45,998 bases of DNA from Micromonospora sp. KC213 (GTDB lineage: Bacteria > Actinomycetota > Actinomycetes > Mycobacteriales > Micromonosporaceae): NCBI RefSeq assembly GCF_004348325.1, contig NZ_SMKF01000025.1, forward strand, positions 1-45,998. Reading direction: 5' to 3'. Below, piece by piece: positions 9,537 to 19,615 of this stretch; the first letter of the stretch is position 1; the number at the start of each line of letters is the position of its first letter. A program made the translations under genes and the position numbers. The notes under the pieces are model-generated. The model was not told where the DNA came from, did no database searches, and saw nothing but the letters and a program-made list of their open reading frames with translations.

Positions 9537-10024
9537 AGCAGATTCCGATGGAGAAGGCGTTCTCCTCGCCGTACGTGCTGGCCCAGCGGCTCGACCGTGA
9601 CCCGGACGCCCGGGAGTTGGCCGAGTACGACCCGGACGCGCTGCTGGAGATCTTCGCCCGCCCGCCCGCGTTGCACCGCTTCCCGAAGGCGATGACCACC
9701 CGGGTGCAGGAGCTGTGCCGGGCCCTGGTCGACCGGTACGACGGCGACGCCGCCCGGCTCTGGGCCGACGTCGCCGACGGCGGGGATCTGCTGCGCCGGG
9801 TCGGTGAACTTCCCGGCTTCGGTCGGCAGAAGGCACAGATCTTCGTGGCCCTGCTCGGCAAGCGCTACGACGTCCGTCCGGCGGGCTGGCGGGAGGCCGC
9901 CGGCGCGTACGGCGAGGAGGGCGCGTACCGGTCGGTGGCGGACGTGGTCGACCCGGAGTCGCTGCGCCGGGTACGCGAGTTCAAGCAGGCCGCCAAGGCC
10001 GAGGCGAGGGCCGCGAAGGACTGA
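9449..10024 (+). CDS. HhH-GPD family DNA repair-like protein
   Basis: A 191-residue protein with one helix-hairpin-helix (about 114-138, core LPGFGRQKAQ), as in base-excision DNA glycosylases. The remainder matches a short conserved actinobacterial HhH-GPD family. I see no clear VDTHV-type catalytic aspartate or Fe-S cysteine cluster, so glycosylase activity is uncertain and it may only bind DNA. The start is the same ATG carried by the upstream fragment; the ribosome site is weak (ATCAGGA). Its present promoter lies in the darTG-side sequence rather than in the original upstream region. Confidence 0.85.
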   Translation: MALSLPIDPAANDLLNRSPLALLTGMLLDQQIPMEKAFSSPYVLAQRLDRDPDARELAEYDPDALLEIFARPPALHRFPKAMTTRVQELCRALVDRYDGDAARLWADVADGGDLLRRVGELPGFGRQKAQIFVALLGKRYDVRPAGWREAAGAYGEEGAYRSVADVVDPESLRRVREFKQAAKAEARAAKD

Positions 10025-10067
10025 CGGCCCGGCCCGGTGCGGCCACGCCCGCCGCCGGGGTGGCGGT

Positions 10068-10379
10068 TCAGGCGGCGGTGGGCCGGGACAGCGACGCCAG
10101 CGCGCGCCGCACGTCGGCGAGCGAGACGGTGGCGGAGTCGTCCAGGTCGGCCAGCCCGGCCTCGATCCACTGCCGCATCAGGGTGGTGACGCCGATGCCG
10201 CGGGCCTCGGCGGCGGCCCGTACCCGCTCGTACGTCTCCAACGGCAGGCGTACCGAGCGGCTGACCATCGGCACGTCGGTGTCGGGGGTGGGCAGTTGCG
10301 CCGGCTGGCTCTCGTCGATGAGTTCGGCGAGCGCGTCGCCGCCGTCGTGGAACCGCTTGGTCGCCTCGTCACGGTGCAT
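10068..10379 (-). CDS. BrnA-like ribbon-helix-helix antitoxin
   Basis: A 103-residue protein whose centre, SRSVRLPLETYERVRAAAEA, followed by RGIGVTTLMRQWIEAGL, is a ribbon-helix-helix DNA-binding fold of the CopG/BrnA type. It overlaps the 3' end of the preceding BrnT-like gene by 11 bp, the usual toxin-first order of brnTA operons. GAGGAG lies 9 nt before the ATG. The expected role is to neutralise the toxin and autoregulate the promoter. The assignment rests on fold-level motifs and gene order. Confidence 0.75.
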   Translation of the reverse strand: MHRDEATKRFHDGGDALAELIDESQPAQLPTPDTDVPMVSRSVRLPLETYERVRAAAEARGIGVTTLMRQWIEAGLADLDDSATVSLADVRRALASLSRPTAA

Positions 10380-10680
10380 GGTGACCGTCTCCTCGTCGCC
10401 GGTCCCTCCGCACCGCCTCGTCGTAGCGCTTGGCCTCGACGTCGCTCAGCTCGCGGGCGGAGAGAATGTCCCAGTCGTTGTCGGTGCCGTCGGCCTCGGT
10501 GAGCAGTACGGCCAGTCGTCGGCCGCGGTGGCTGGCCGCGTAGACGACCATGACGTCGTCACCCAGGTGGCGGATCACCCGGCGGGTGCTGTGCAGCGCC
10601 TCCCAGACTTCCCCCGGTGTGACGTCGTAGACCCGCAGGTTGGCCAACGCCTCGGCGGTGAAGCTGAACCGGCTGCCCAC
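10369..10680 (-). CDS. BrnT-like ribonuclease toxin
   Basis: A 103-residue protein resembling BrnT. SRFSFTAEALANLRVYDVTP matches the N-terminal strand-helix of the family, and VVYAASHRGRRLAVLLTEAD followed by DWDILSARELSDVEAKRYDE matches its RelE-like core and closing helix, typical of RNA-cleaving toxins. I start it at GTG 10680 because a TACGCT hexamer lies 6 nt before it, as in a leaderless mRNA; another GTG at 10707 would add nine residues with no ribosome site. The partner is the overlapping RHH antitoxin. It diverges more from well-known BrnT than usual, so activity is inferred. Confidence 0.7.
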   Translation of the reverse strand: MGSRFSFTAEALANLRVYDVTPGEVWEALHSTRRVIRHLGDDVMVVYAASHRGRRLAVLLTEADGTDNDWDILSARELSDVEAKRYDEAVRRDRRRGDGHHAP

Positions 10681-10686
10681 CAGTGG

Positions 10687-10692
10687 AGCGTA
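10687..10692 (-). promoter_or_regulatory. -10 element, possible leaderless start of BrnT-like gene
   Basis: TACGCT on the minus strand, 6 nt before GTG 10680, with no Shine-Dalgarno in between. It fits the actinobacterial TANNNT -10 consensus. Confidence 0.4.
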
Positions 10693-10784
10693 CCACCGGC
10701 GTAACACCTACACGATTCGGATGGATTGTCGCTGATCAAGGCCGGCCGGTGACAGGATGGGGCGTACCCCTCGAGGAGGTCCGT

Positions 10785-11141
10785 GTGAAGCGTCAGGCGT
10801 ACCAGCCGATCCTGATCACCGACGCCGCACGCAGCCAGGACGACCAGCTCACCAGCCGGCAGAAACGCTACGTGCTGATGATGGGCGTCCGGGTGGCCTG
10901 CGTGATCGTCGGCGCGATCCTGGTCGGCGCGCAGGCCCCGCTGCTCTGGCTCTGGCTGCCGCTGGTCGCGCTCGGGATGATCCTCATTCCGTGGCTGGCC
11001 GTGCTGCTGGCCAACGACCGGCCGCCGAAGGAGCAGCACCGGTTGGCGGGCCGGTTCCAGCCCCGCAGCCGGGACGAGACGCCGCCGATGAGCCTGGCGG
11101 CCGAGGAACACCCCCACAAGGTCATCGACGCCGAATCCTGA
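10785..11141 (+). CDS. DUF3099 family membrane protein
   Basis: A 118-residue protein of unknown function. The start region QPILITDAARSQDDQLTSRQ is characteristic of the DUF3099 family. Two adjacent transmembrane helices (about residues 35-75) follow, then a basic, hydrophilic C-terminus. The GTG at 10785 is chosen because GAGGAGGT lies about 5 nt upstream and because it brings the conserved N-terminus to the start; the open frame extends further upstream without a ribosome site. It is monocistronic, and a small hairpin (GACCGGC/GCCGGTC, 11140-11159) follows the stop. Confidence 0.85.
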   Translation: MKRQAYQPILITDAARSQDDQLTSRQKRYVLMMGVRVACVIVGAILVGAQAPLLWLWLPLVALGMILIPWLAVLLANDRPPKEQHRLAGRFQPRSRDETPPMSLAAEEHPHKVIDAES

Positions 11142-11163
11142 CCGGCGCGTCTGCCGGTCGGCC

Positions 11164-11208
11164 GGCGCGGACGTCAGCCCGCCGTCGGGCGCGGACGTCA
11201 GCCCGCCG
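11164..11208. repeat. 21-bp tandem duplication at the psuK stop
   Basis: GGCGCGGACGTCAGCCCGCCG occurs at 11164-11184 and again at 11188-11208, a 24-bp period. The second copy contains the psuK stop codon and last codons; the first repeats them just downstream. Confidence 0.85.
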
Positions 11209-12097
11209 GCCGGGCGCCGACCAGCGAGACCGCCAGGGCGCCCAGGTCGCTGGCCCGGGTCAGCGCCGCCCGGGGCGGCGCGCCGGCCAACCAGGCCGCC
11301 AGCAGTCCCGCCGCGAACGCATCCCCGGCGCCGGTCACGTCGACCACCGCCACCCGCCGGGACGGCACCACCTCCAGCGTCGCGTTCCGGTCGTACCAGA
11401 CCGCGCCGGCTCCGCCCCGCTTCACCACCACCCGCCGGGCCGCGGCCGACAACGCCCGTGCCTGCGCCTCCGGATCCAGCCCGCCGGCGAGCACACCGGC
11501 CTCGTCGGCGTTGACCAGCAGCAGGTCCACGTCGCGTACCCAGGACAGGAACGCCGCCGCGCCGGTCCGCCGCAGCGGCGTCGCGGAGGCCGCGTCCACG
11601 CTGGTGGTCAGGCCGCGTCCGCGCGCGGCGGCCAGCGCGGCCAGCCCGGCCGGTCGGGACGCGGCATCCAGCAGCGGGTACCCGGACAGGTGCAGGTGCG
11701 CGGCGTCGGGTGCCGCCGCCAAGGCCTGCTCGACGTGCCCGACGGTCAGCCGCAGGTTCGCGCCGCGCTCGGCGACCATGGTGCGCTCGTCGCCGGTGGC
11801 CAGCACGATCACCGTGCCGGTGGGGACGTCCGGGCGCACCTCGACCGCGCACCGCACCCCGACCCGCTCCAGCTCGGCCACCCGGTCCCGGCCGGCGCTG
11901 TCGTCGCCGACCGCACCCACCAGCGTCACCGGCACGCCCTGCTCGGCGATCCAGGCGGCCGTGTTCGCCGCCTGGCCACCCCCGACGACCCGGATGCCCG
12001 CCGCCGTGTCCGATCCGGGGGCGAGCGGTCCGGCCAGCACCGCCACCACGTCGGTGATCAGGTCACCCACCACCACGATCCGGGACGGGCGGGTCAT
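11198..12097 (-). CDS. psuK: PfkB-family kinase, probable pseudouridine kinase
   Basis: The 299-residue kinase has the PfkB hallmarks: GGGQAANTA near residue 40 and [12 protein letters not shown] at 253-264, with Asp259 the expected catalytic base. PfkB kinases phosphorylate sugars or nucleosides. The 4-bp overlap (ATGA) with psuG indicates pseudouridine, so the step would be pseudouridine + ATP to pseudouridine 5'-phosphate. The substrate is inferred from the neighbour; ribokinase-like activity cannot be excluded from motifs alone. A 24-bp tandem duplication lies across its stop codon. Confidence 0.85.
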   Translation of the reverse strand: MTRPSRIVVVGDLITDVVAVLAGPLAPGSDTAAGIRVVGGGQAANTAAWIAEQGVPVTLVGAVGDDSAGRDRVAELERVGVRCAVEVRPDVPTGTVIVLATGDERTMVAERGANLRLTVGHVEQALAAAPDAAHLHLSGYPLLDAASRPAGLAALAAARGRGLTTSVDAASATPLRRTGAAAFLSWVRDVDLLLVNADEAGVLAGGLDPEAQARALSAAARRVVVKRGGAGAVWYDRNATLEVVPSRRVAVVDVTGAGDAFAAGLLAAWLAGAPPRAALTRASDLGALAVSLVGARPAG

Positions 12098-13017
12098 GCC
12101 CGGTCGCGCCCGGCGGCCACCGCGATCCGGCCGGCCAGATCGGCGTTGCGCAGGATGATGCGTACGTTGACCGCCAGGCTCGCGCCCTCGGTGGCCGAGT
12201 GGAAGTGGGACAGCAGGAACGGCGTCACCGCCTTGCCGGTCACCCCGTTGCGGGCCAGCCGGGCCAGGCCCTCGGCGAGGGTACGGTCGTGCAGCTCCGG
12301 GTCGAGCTGCTCGTCGGCCGGCAGCGGGTTGGCCACAATCAGCCCGCCCTGGTGCACACCCTGCCGTGCCCGGGCGGCCAGCACGTCCGCCACCTGCTCC
12401 GGGGAGTCCACCGACCAGTCCAGGTCGAAGCCGGCGTCGGTGAGGTAGAAGCCGGGGAAGCGTCGGGTGCGGTAGCCCACCACCGCGACCCCGAGGGTCT
12501 CCAGCCGTTCCAGGGTGGCGCCCACGTCGAGGATCGACTTGACCCCGGCGCAGACCACCGCGATCGGGGTGCGGGCCAGGGTGGTCAGATCGGCGGACTC
12601 GTCGAAGCTCTGGGCGGCCTCGCGGTGCACCCCGCCGAGCCCGCCGGTGGCGAACACGCCGATCCCGGCCGCGGCGGCCACCGCGCTGGTGGCGGCCACC
12701 GTGGTCGCGCCGTCCGCGCCGGTCGCCGCGGCCACCGCGAGGTCGCGCACGGAAAGCTTGCTCACCCCGTCTGCGGCGGCCAGCCGGGTCAGCTCGGCGT
12801 CGTCCAATCCGACGACCAGTTCACCGCCGATCATGCCGATGGTTGCCGGGACCGCCCCGGCGTCCCGTACCGTCTGCTCGATCTCCCGGGCCACCCGCAG
12901 GTTGTCTGGGCGGGGCAGGCCGTGCGAGACGATGGTGCTCTCCAGGGCGACGACGGGACGACCGGTGCGCAGGGCGGCGGCGACCTCGGCGCCGGGACGG
13001 ATGTGGAAGTTGGTCAC
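12094..13017 (-). CDS. psuG: pseudouridine-5'-phosphate glycosidase
   Basis: The 307-residue enzyme cleaves the C-C glycosidic bond of pseudouridine 5'-phosphate to uracil and ribose 5-phosphate. [16 protein letters not shown] near the N-terminus (Glu26), Lys87 in SKLS and Lys160 in GVKSILD, the expected Schiff-base lysine, are all present; [10 protein letters not shown] is also family-typical. The start is GTG 13017, with no Shine-Dalgarno but a TACGGT hexamer 6 nt upstream. Together with psuK it forms a cytoplasmic RNA-nucleoside salvage unit. Confidence 0.95.
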   Translation of the reverse strand: MTNFHIRPGAEVAAALRTGRPVVALESTIVSHGLPRPDNLRVAREIEQTVRDAGAVPATIGMIGGELVVGLDDAELTRLAAADGVSKLSVRDLAVAAATGADGATTVAATSAVAAAAGIGVFATGGLGGVHREAAQSFDESADLTTLARTPIAVVCAGVKSILDVGATLERLETLGVAVVGYRTRRFPGFYLTDAGFDLDWSVDSPEQVADVLAARARQGVHQGGLIVANPLPADEQLDPELHDRTLAEGLARLARNGVTGKAVTPFLLSHFHSATEGASLAVNVRIILRNADLAGRIAVAAGRDRA

Positions 13018-13023
13018 CTGGGT

Positions 13024-13029
13024 ACCGTA
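13024..13029 (-). promoter_or_regulatory. -10 element, possible leaderless start of psuG
   Basis: TACGGT on the minus strand, 6 nt before GTG 13017; no ribosome-binding site is present. Confidence 0.4.
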
Positions 13030-13102
13030 CGGGCCGCCGTTGGGCGGGCTGCGGTGGACCAGCTCTTTCCGACCTGCCAGACTAAAAAGTTGGAGGTGCG
13101 AT

Positions 13103-13321
13103 GTGAGTGCTCAGATTCTTGAGCGTCCAGAGCTGAAGGACGCCGACACCGGTCCCGAGATGTTCCACTACGTCCGTAAGGAGAAGATTGCCGAGAGTGC
13201 CGTCATGGGCACCTACGTGGTCGCGCTCTGCGGCGAGACGTTCCCGGTGACGAAGGCCGCGAAGCCCGGGTCCCCGGTCTGCCCGAAGTGCAAGGAGATC
13301 TACGACTCGTACGCCGACTGA
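13103..13321 (+). CDS. DUF3039 small zinc-binding-like protein
   Basis: A 72-residue protein matching the actinobacterial DUF3039 family, which has no known function. The sequence [16 protein letters not shown] is conserved. A possible metal site is formed by Cys43 in ALCGE and the pair Cys60-x2-Cys63 (VCPKC). The GTG at 13103 has GGAGG 6 nt upstream; the much longer open frame reaching back over psuG is antisense readthrough. It is transcribed away from psuG and followed by a hairpin, so it stands alone. Confidence 0.88.
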   Translation: MSAQILERPELKDADTGPEMFHYVRKEKIAESAVMGTYVVALCGETFPVTKAAKPGSPVCPKCKEIYDSYAD

Positions 13322-13353
13322 TTCGAGGGCGGCCAGGCCGCCCACCCGAATCA
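13319..13353. terminator. hairpin terminator after DUF3039 gene
   Basis: The inner stem is GGGCGGCC/GGCCGCCC. An outer arm TGATTCG/CGAATCA includes the stop codon, with a small asymmetric bulge between. There is no U-tract. Confidence 0.65.
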
Positions 13354-13499
13354 GCGTGGCGTCGAGTGGGGCGACCGACCGCCGCTGGTTATGCTGAGCC
13401 GGCCTTCGCGGCACCCGATGCGCGAGGGCCTTTTCATGGGCGGCGGCACCCGTGGCCCTCGGCCGGGGTCCGCCTGGTGCGGTCGGAGAGGAGCTACGC

Positions 13500-15230
13500 G
13501 TGGCACCCCGGTTGCCTGCGCTCGACACGTTTCCGCCCCTGCGTGCCTGGCAGCGCAAGGCGATGGTGGAGTATCTGCGTCGTCGGACCGAGGACTTCAC
13601 CGCGGTCGCCACCCCCGGCGCCGGTAAGACCACCTTCGCTCTGCGGATCGCCGCCGAGCTGCTCGTCGACGGCACCGTCGAGGCGGTGACCGTGGTCGCC
13701 CCGACCGAACACCTGAAGACCCAGTGGGCGCAGGCCGCCGCCCGCGTCGGCATCCAGCTCGACGCCGCGTTCCGCAACGCCGACGTGCACTCCGCCGCCG
13801 ACTTCCACGGCGCGGTCGTCACGTACGCCCAGGTCGGCATGGCCCCGCAGGTGCACAAGCGGCGCACCCTCACCCGGCGCACCCTGGTCATCCTGGACGA
13901 GATCCACCATGCCGGCGACTCCCGGACCTGGGGTGACGGGGTCAGGGCGGCCTTCGAGCCCGCGGTACGCCGCCTCATGCTCACCGGTACGCCGTTTCGC
14001 TCCGACGACAACCCCATCCCGTTCGTCAGCTACGAACGCGGCGGGGACGGTTTCCTGCGTTCCCGCGCCGACTCGGTCTACGGTTACGCGGACGCCCTGC
14101 GTGACGGTGTCGTCCGGCCGGTGCTGTTCCTGGCGTACTCCGGGGAGACCCGGTGGCGGACCAACGCCGGGGACGAACTGGCGGCGCGGCTCGGTGAGCC
14201 GATGACCCAGGATCTCGTGGCGCAGGCATGGCGTACCGCCCTGGACCCGGCCGGGGACTGGATGCCGCAGGTGCTGCGCGCCGCCGACGCCCGGCTGACC
14301 GTGCTGCGCAACGCCGGCATGCCCGACGCCGGCGGCCTGATCATCGCCAGCGATCAGCAGAACGCCCGCTCGTACGCCCGGCTCATCGAACAGGTCACCG
14401 GCGAGAAGGCCGCGGTGGTGCTCTCCGACGACGTGGGCGCCTCCGCCCGGATCGCGACGTTCGCGGCGTCCGAGCAGCGCTGGCTGGTCGCGGTCCGGAT
14501 GGTCTCCGAGGGTGTCGACATCCCCCGGCTGGCTGTCGGCGTGTACGCCACCAGCGCCAGCACCCCGCTCTACTTCGCCCAGGCGATCGGGCGTTTCGTG
14601 CGGGCCCGCCGCCCCGGCGAGACCGCCTCGGTCTTTCTGCCCAGCGTCCCGCACCTGCTCGGTCTGGCCAGCGAGATGGAGGCCGCCCGCGACCACGTCC
14701 TCGGCAAGCCCAAGGAGCGGGAGGGCTTCGACGACGACCTGCTGGCCCGCGCCCAACGTGACGAGCAGGCCAGCGGGGAGTTGGAGAAGCGCTTCACAGC
14801 GCTCTCCGCCACCGCCGAACTGGACCAGGTGATCTTCGACGGCGCGTCCTTCGGCACCGCCGCCCAGGCCGGCACCCCGGAAGAGGAGGAGTACCTCGGC
14901 CTACCCGGCCTGCTCACCGCCGACCAGGTTTCCCTGCTGCTGACCAAGCGGCAGGCCGAGCAGCTCGCCGCCCAGCGCCGCAGAGCCGCCGCCAGGGCCG
15001 CTGAGCCGGCCGCTGCGCCCCCCGCGCCGCCCGCGCCGATGAGTGCCGCCCAGCGCCGGGTGGCGTTGCGACGCCAACTGAACGCCCTGGTGGCCGCCCG
15101 GCACCACCGGACCGGCCAGCCGCACGGAAAGATCCACGCCGAGCTGCGCCGGCTCTGCGGCGGCCCGCCCAGCGCCCAGGCGACGATCGAACAACTCGAA
15201 GAGCGCATCGCCACCGTCCAGACCCTCTGA
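13500..15230 (+). CDS. SF2 DEAD/DEAH-box helicase (XPB-like core)
   Basis: A 576-residue ATP-dependent nucleic-acid helicase of superfamily 2. Visible motifs are I ATPGAGKT (37-44), II DEIH (133-136), III TGTPF (162-166), V MVSEGVDIPRL (334-344) and VI QAIGRFVRAR (361-370). A Q-motif-like LRAWQRKAM precedes motif I. After the two RecA domains comes an Ala/Arg/Pro-rich linker (about 485-520) and a final helical segment RRQLNALVAARHHRTGQPHG, which may bind DNA. GTG 13500 has GGAGAGGAG close upstream. The family is conserved in actinomycetes near sigA; repair or transcription-coupled roles are only inferred. Confidence 0.9.
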   Translation: MAPRLPALDTFPPLRAWQRKAMVEYLRRRTEDFTAVATPGAGKTTFALRIAAELLVDGTVEAVTVVAPTEHLKTQWAQAAARVGIQLDAAFRNADVHSAADFHGAVVTYAQVGMAPQVHKRRTLTRRTLVILDEIHHAGDSRTWGDGVRAAFEPAVRRLMLTGTPFRSDDNPIPFVSYERGGDGFLRSRADSVYGYADALRDGVVRPVLFLAYSGETRWRTNAGDELAARLGEPMTQDLVAQAWRTALDPAGDWMPQVLRAADARLTVLRNAGMPDAGGLIIASDQQNARSYARLIEQVTGEKAAVVLSDDVGASARIATFAASEQRWLVAVRMVSEGVDIPRLAVGVYATSASTPLYFAQAIGRFVRARRPGETASVFLPSVPHLLGLASEMEAARDHVLGKPKEREGFDDDLLARAQRDEQASGELEKRFTALSATAELDQVIFDGASFGTAAQAGTPEEEEYLGLPGLLTADQVSLLLTKRQAEQLAAQRRRAAARAAEPAAAPPAPPAPMSAAQRRVALRRQLNALVAARHHRTGQPHGKIHAELRRLCGGPPSAQATIEQLEERIATVQTL

Positions 15231-15370
15231 TCCCGGCGGGGCTGTGCGCGCCGCCGCGCCGAGCTACGCGGATTGCGGCATGGTGCGGCGTCCCAGGGTC
15301 GGGTTGCCGCGACGCACCCGGAGTGGATCACTTGGGTTGCGGCGTGGACAGAGACCTGGCGGACGCAGAA

Positions 15371-15411
15371 AGCCGACCGGAGGGGGCCTGTCGGGCCACC
15401 TCCGGTCGGCT
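15371..15411. terminator. bidirectional hairpin between helicase and small Zn-finger gene
   Basis: A perfect 13-bp stem (AGCCGACCGGAGG and its complement at 15399-15411) has a 15-nt loop that itself contains GGCC repeats. It lies between convergent genes. The rest of the region from 15231 to 15439 shows no gene. Confidence 0.75.
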
Positions 15412-15439
15412 ATGTCGTCGCTCTTGCGATTCTGCGGAC

Positions 15440-15673
15440 TCAGTTCGCCATCAGATCGGCGCCTCGCCAGCTGAACTCCGGGTCCGTCGCGTACTTCACG
15501 GTGATCTTCACGAGATCCTCCGCGTACTTGTTCGCGTGGTGCCCACAGAACACCAGCTCGCTCCCACCCGCCAGAGTGATCCGGAGCTTGCCGGCAGCAT
15601 TGCAGCGGTCGCACCGTTCATCGGCGGCTGGGGGAGCCACCGTCTCGGGCGGCGGCGTGAGGGTCGGGGTCAT
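15440..15673 (-). CDS. small zinc-finger-like protein (DUF7455 type)
   Basis: A 77-residue protein with ERCDRCNAAGKLRITLAGGSELVFCGHHANKY split as Cys-x2-Cys, then a beta pair, then Cys-x-His-His. This suggests one bound zinc. Similar small proteins sit beside the principal sigma factor gene in other actinomycetes, but no function is known to me. ATG 15673 is chosen because AGAGGAGG precedes it; an upstream in-frame ATG (MSEQRPKRVF) lacks a ribosome site and conservation. It lies downstream of sigA on the same strand with a 246-bp gap, so it probably has its own promoter. Confidence 0.8.
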   Translation of the reverse strand: MTPTLTPPPETVAPPAADERCDRCNAAGKLRITLAGGSELVFCGHHANKYAEDLVKITVKYATDPEFSWRGADLMAN

Positions 15674-15919
15674 CGCCTTCCTCCTCTGGTCGTCACCGAT
15701 GAACACTCTCTTCGGTCGTTGCTCACTCATCGTGCAACACCCTTGCCAAGCCCTGCCTTCCCTGTGTGCCCCCGGGCGACCGAGGTCACACATGGCAGGA
15801 CGACAGTGTGCCGTGTGCCAAGGGTGCCACGTCAACGATCACAAGCGGGTAATCGACCGGTCACCTTTGGGTGTTCTACGGCTGGTGGTCAAACCGACAC
15901 GTTTAGTTGACGAAAGGGG

Positions 15920-17518
<1,599 letters not shown>

Positions 17519-17659
17519 GAATGACCTTCCGGAGGCGAAGAGCGAGCACGGCCGGGTCGTCCGGCGCAGCGTGGGGCACCACGCCGGGCGATGTCGTTGA
17601 GAGACCCCCGTGTCCCGGGCCGGCCGTCGGTGGCGGTCCGTGGCGCGTGGGCAGGGTGA

Positions 17660-17665
17660 ATTGTA
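17660..17665 (-). promoter_or_regulatory. -10 element upstream of sigA
   Basis: TACAAT on the minus strand is a near-ideal -10 hexamer about 140 nt before the sigA start. No good -35 is seen 16-18 nt upstream. The 17519-17804 divergent region otherwise shows no gene. Confidence 0.4.
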
Positions 17666-17804
17666 ACGCCGTCTGCGGCGATCATCCTGCGGCGCACGGC
17701 GAACCGGCGGCGGGACCGCCGATTGGGCGCAGTTGTGGACTTTGTAAGGATGATAACCACGCGTGCGGCGGCAGGTCCCGGACGCGCGGGAAGGGGTACG
17801 GATC

Positions 17805-18620
17805 ATGACTCGTTCGGCGCCGGCGCCGACGGAACTGCTCGCGGTCGCGGTCGACGTCGCCCGGGAGGCGGCGCGGACGGCGTACCGGATGCGCGCCGAG
17901 GGGGTCTCGGTCGCCGCGACCAAGACCACCGTCACCGACGTGGTCACCGCCGCCGACCGGGCGGTGGAGCGGCAGGTCCTCGACACCCTGGCCAAGCTCC
18001 GCCCGGACGACGCGGTGCTGGGCGAGGAGTACGGTGCGGGGGAGGGCGCGGGCTCCTCCGGTGTGCGCTGGATCGTCGATCCGATCGACGGCACCGTCAA
18101 CTACCTCTACGGCATCCCGTACTGCGCCGTCTCGCTGGCCGCGGAGGTCGACGGCGACATGGTCGCCGGGGTGGTCCGCAACCTGTACACCGGTGAGGAG
18201 TGGACCGCCACCGCCGGCGGCGGGGCCTGGCGGGACGGGCGACGGCTGCGCTGCTCCACCGAGACCGACCTCGGCCAGACGCTGGTCGCCACCGGCTTCG
18301 GCTACGACTCGGCCCGGCGGGCGCACCAGGCACGGGTGGTCGCCGAGTTGATCCCGCACGTGCGCGACATCCGACGCCTGGGTGCCGCCTCGCTGGATCT
18401 GTGCCTGGCCGCCGAGGGGCGGGTCGACGCGTACTACGAGAAGGGTCTGGCCGCCTGGGACCTGGCGGCGGGCGGACTGGTCGCGGCCGAGGCGGGGCTG
18501 CGGGTCGGCGGGCTGGCGGGCCGCCCGGCCGGGCCGGACCTGGTGCTCGCCGCGCCACCGGCGCTGTTCGCGCCGCTACACGACCGGCTCGCCGCCCTGG
18601 ACGCCTCCGGTGGCCCGTGA
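17805..18620 (+). CDS. suhB: inositol monophosphatase family protein (SuhB-like)
   Basis: The 271-residue Mg2+-dependent, Li+-sensitive-type phosphatase. It has the metal site GEEYG (73-77), DPIDGT (92-97) and AAWDLAAG with Asp219. In actinobacteria such enzymes release inositol from inositol phosphate for phosphatidylinositol and mycothiol, though the substrate cannot be fixed by sequence. The ATG at 17805 has GGGAAGGGG upstream. It diverges from sigA, and its convergent neighbour is cei; the sigA-suhB-cei order resembles M. tuberculosis Rv2703-Rv2700 from memory. Confidence 0.9.
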   Translation: MTRSAPAPTELLAVAVDVAREAARTAYRMRAEGVSVAATKTTVTDVVTAADRAVERQVLDTLAKLRPDDAVLGEEYGAGEGAGSSGVRWIVDPIDGTVNYLYGIPYCAVSLAAEVDGDMVAGVVRNLYTGEEWTATAGGGAWRDGRRLRCSTETDLGQTLVATGFGYDSARRAHQARVVAELIPHVRDIRRLGAASLDLCLAAEGRVDAYYEKGLAAWDLAAGGLVAAEAGLRVGGLAGRPAGPDLVLAAPPALFAPLHDRLAALDASGGP

Positions 18621-18643
18621 CCGTCCGGCCTGAGTGAACACCC

Positions 18644-18673
18644 CGGCGGCGGTGTCCCGGGACACCGCCGCCG
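18644..18673. terminator. bidirectional hairpin between suhB and cei
   Basis: A perfect palindrome with 15-nt arms (CGGCGGCGGTGTCCC and its complement) and no spacer, between convergent genes. Confidence 0.7.
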
Positions 18674-18676
18674 CGG

Positions 18677-19207
18677 TCACTTCCCGACCGGCATCGGGCA
18701 GGTGCCGGGCGGCGCGGTCGGCGAGCCAAGATCGCCGAGGGACTGATTGACCTCGGTGGTGGTGGCCAGTTGCTGGAAGTCGCTGCCGAGCACCACGTCG
18801 ACCGTGTCGTCCTGACGCTCGACCTCGAACTTCGTGTCGGCGTTGCCGAGGAAGTACGCCAGCAGCAGGTGCGCCGAACCCACGCCCTTTGGGCCGAACC
18901 GCAGCACCGCCACGCGGTCGACCTGCTTCTTCTGGTCGGTGACCTTCTTCACCTGGAACTGCCGGTTACGGAACTCGTCGGCGACCTCGCCGGCCAGGCC
19001 GGGGCGGTCCGTGCCGTTGATGACGTTGAGCTTCACGTCCTTGCGCTCGCGCAGCGCCACGTCGGCCAGTGGCCAGCCCTCGGGACAGCCGCCGTTGGCA
19101 CCCGCCCCGCTCTGGCTGTCCTTGACGATCGCGACCACCACGAAGACCAGGGCGACGACCGCCAGCAGACCGACGACAACGAGTGCTCGCACTCGCGCAA
19201 AGCTCAT
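18677..19207 (-). CDS. cei: LytR_C-domain envelope protein (Cei-like)
   Basis: A 176-residue protein with a short cytoplasmic start (MSFARVRA), one transmembrane helix (about 8-28) and an extracytoplasmic LytR_C domain beginning KLNVINGTDRPGLAGEVADE. The position next to suhB and the DUF4193 gene matches M. tuberculosis Rv2700 (Cei, cell envelope integrity). It is probably envelope-anchored and supports the cell wall, without a known enzymatic activity. ATG 19207 has GGGGAG upstream; the longer open frame lacks a ribosome site. The symbol is by synteny and fold. Confidence 0.8.
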   Translation of the reverse strand: MSFARVRALVVVGLLAVVALVFVVVAIVKDSQSGAGANGGCPEGWPLADVALRERKDVKLNVINGTDRPGLAGEVADEFRNRQFQVKKVTDQKKQVDRVAVLRFGPKGVGSAHLLLAYFLGNADTKFEVERQDDTVDVVLGSDFQQLATTTEVNQSLGDLGSPTAPPGTCPMPVGK

Positions 19208-19615
19208 CTGGGCGCTCCCCGGACAGTGGTGGGTGGCGGCGGTCGGCGGTCGGACCCACCGGCCATCGGGTACGCCGCTGAGGTTAACGGGTGTCCGACC
19301 GTCGCGTGGAAACAGTCCGACATGCCGGCGCGCCACCCGGGAAGCGGGTACTACTACCCCTATCTTCGTGTCGCCTGAGTCACATTGGGAACAACTCGGG
19401 GCGCTGGGGCGTACATCTCAGCCGCGAGGGCGGTATACATGCCTCGCCCGTAGGGGGGTAAGGTTCCGCGCTCGCCGGGGAGTCCTCTGGCGGCACCGGT
19501 CCGAACGGCCGTCGGGTCGGGTGACCGACACATTGGTGGCCGGCCAGTGGGAACCGAAACAACGTCGCCCGGCGTTACACCGGCAGCGACAATATCGATA
19601 TGGGAGAGTGAACCG
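19208..19615. other. divergent intergenic region, cei / DUF4193
   Basis: 408 bp with no supportable gene. It must contain promoters for both flanking genes. A TATACAT at 19434-19440 is -10-like on the plus strand (and TATACC on the minus), but no matching -35 decides its direction. A TAAGGT also occurs near 19460. Confidence 0.4.
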
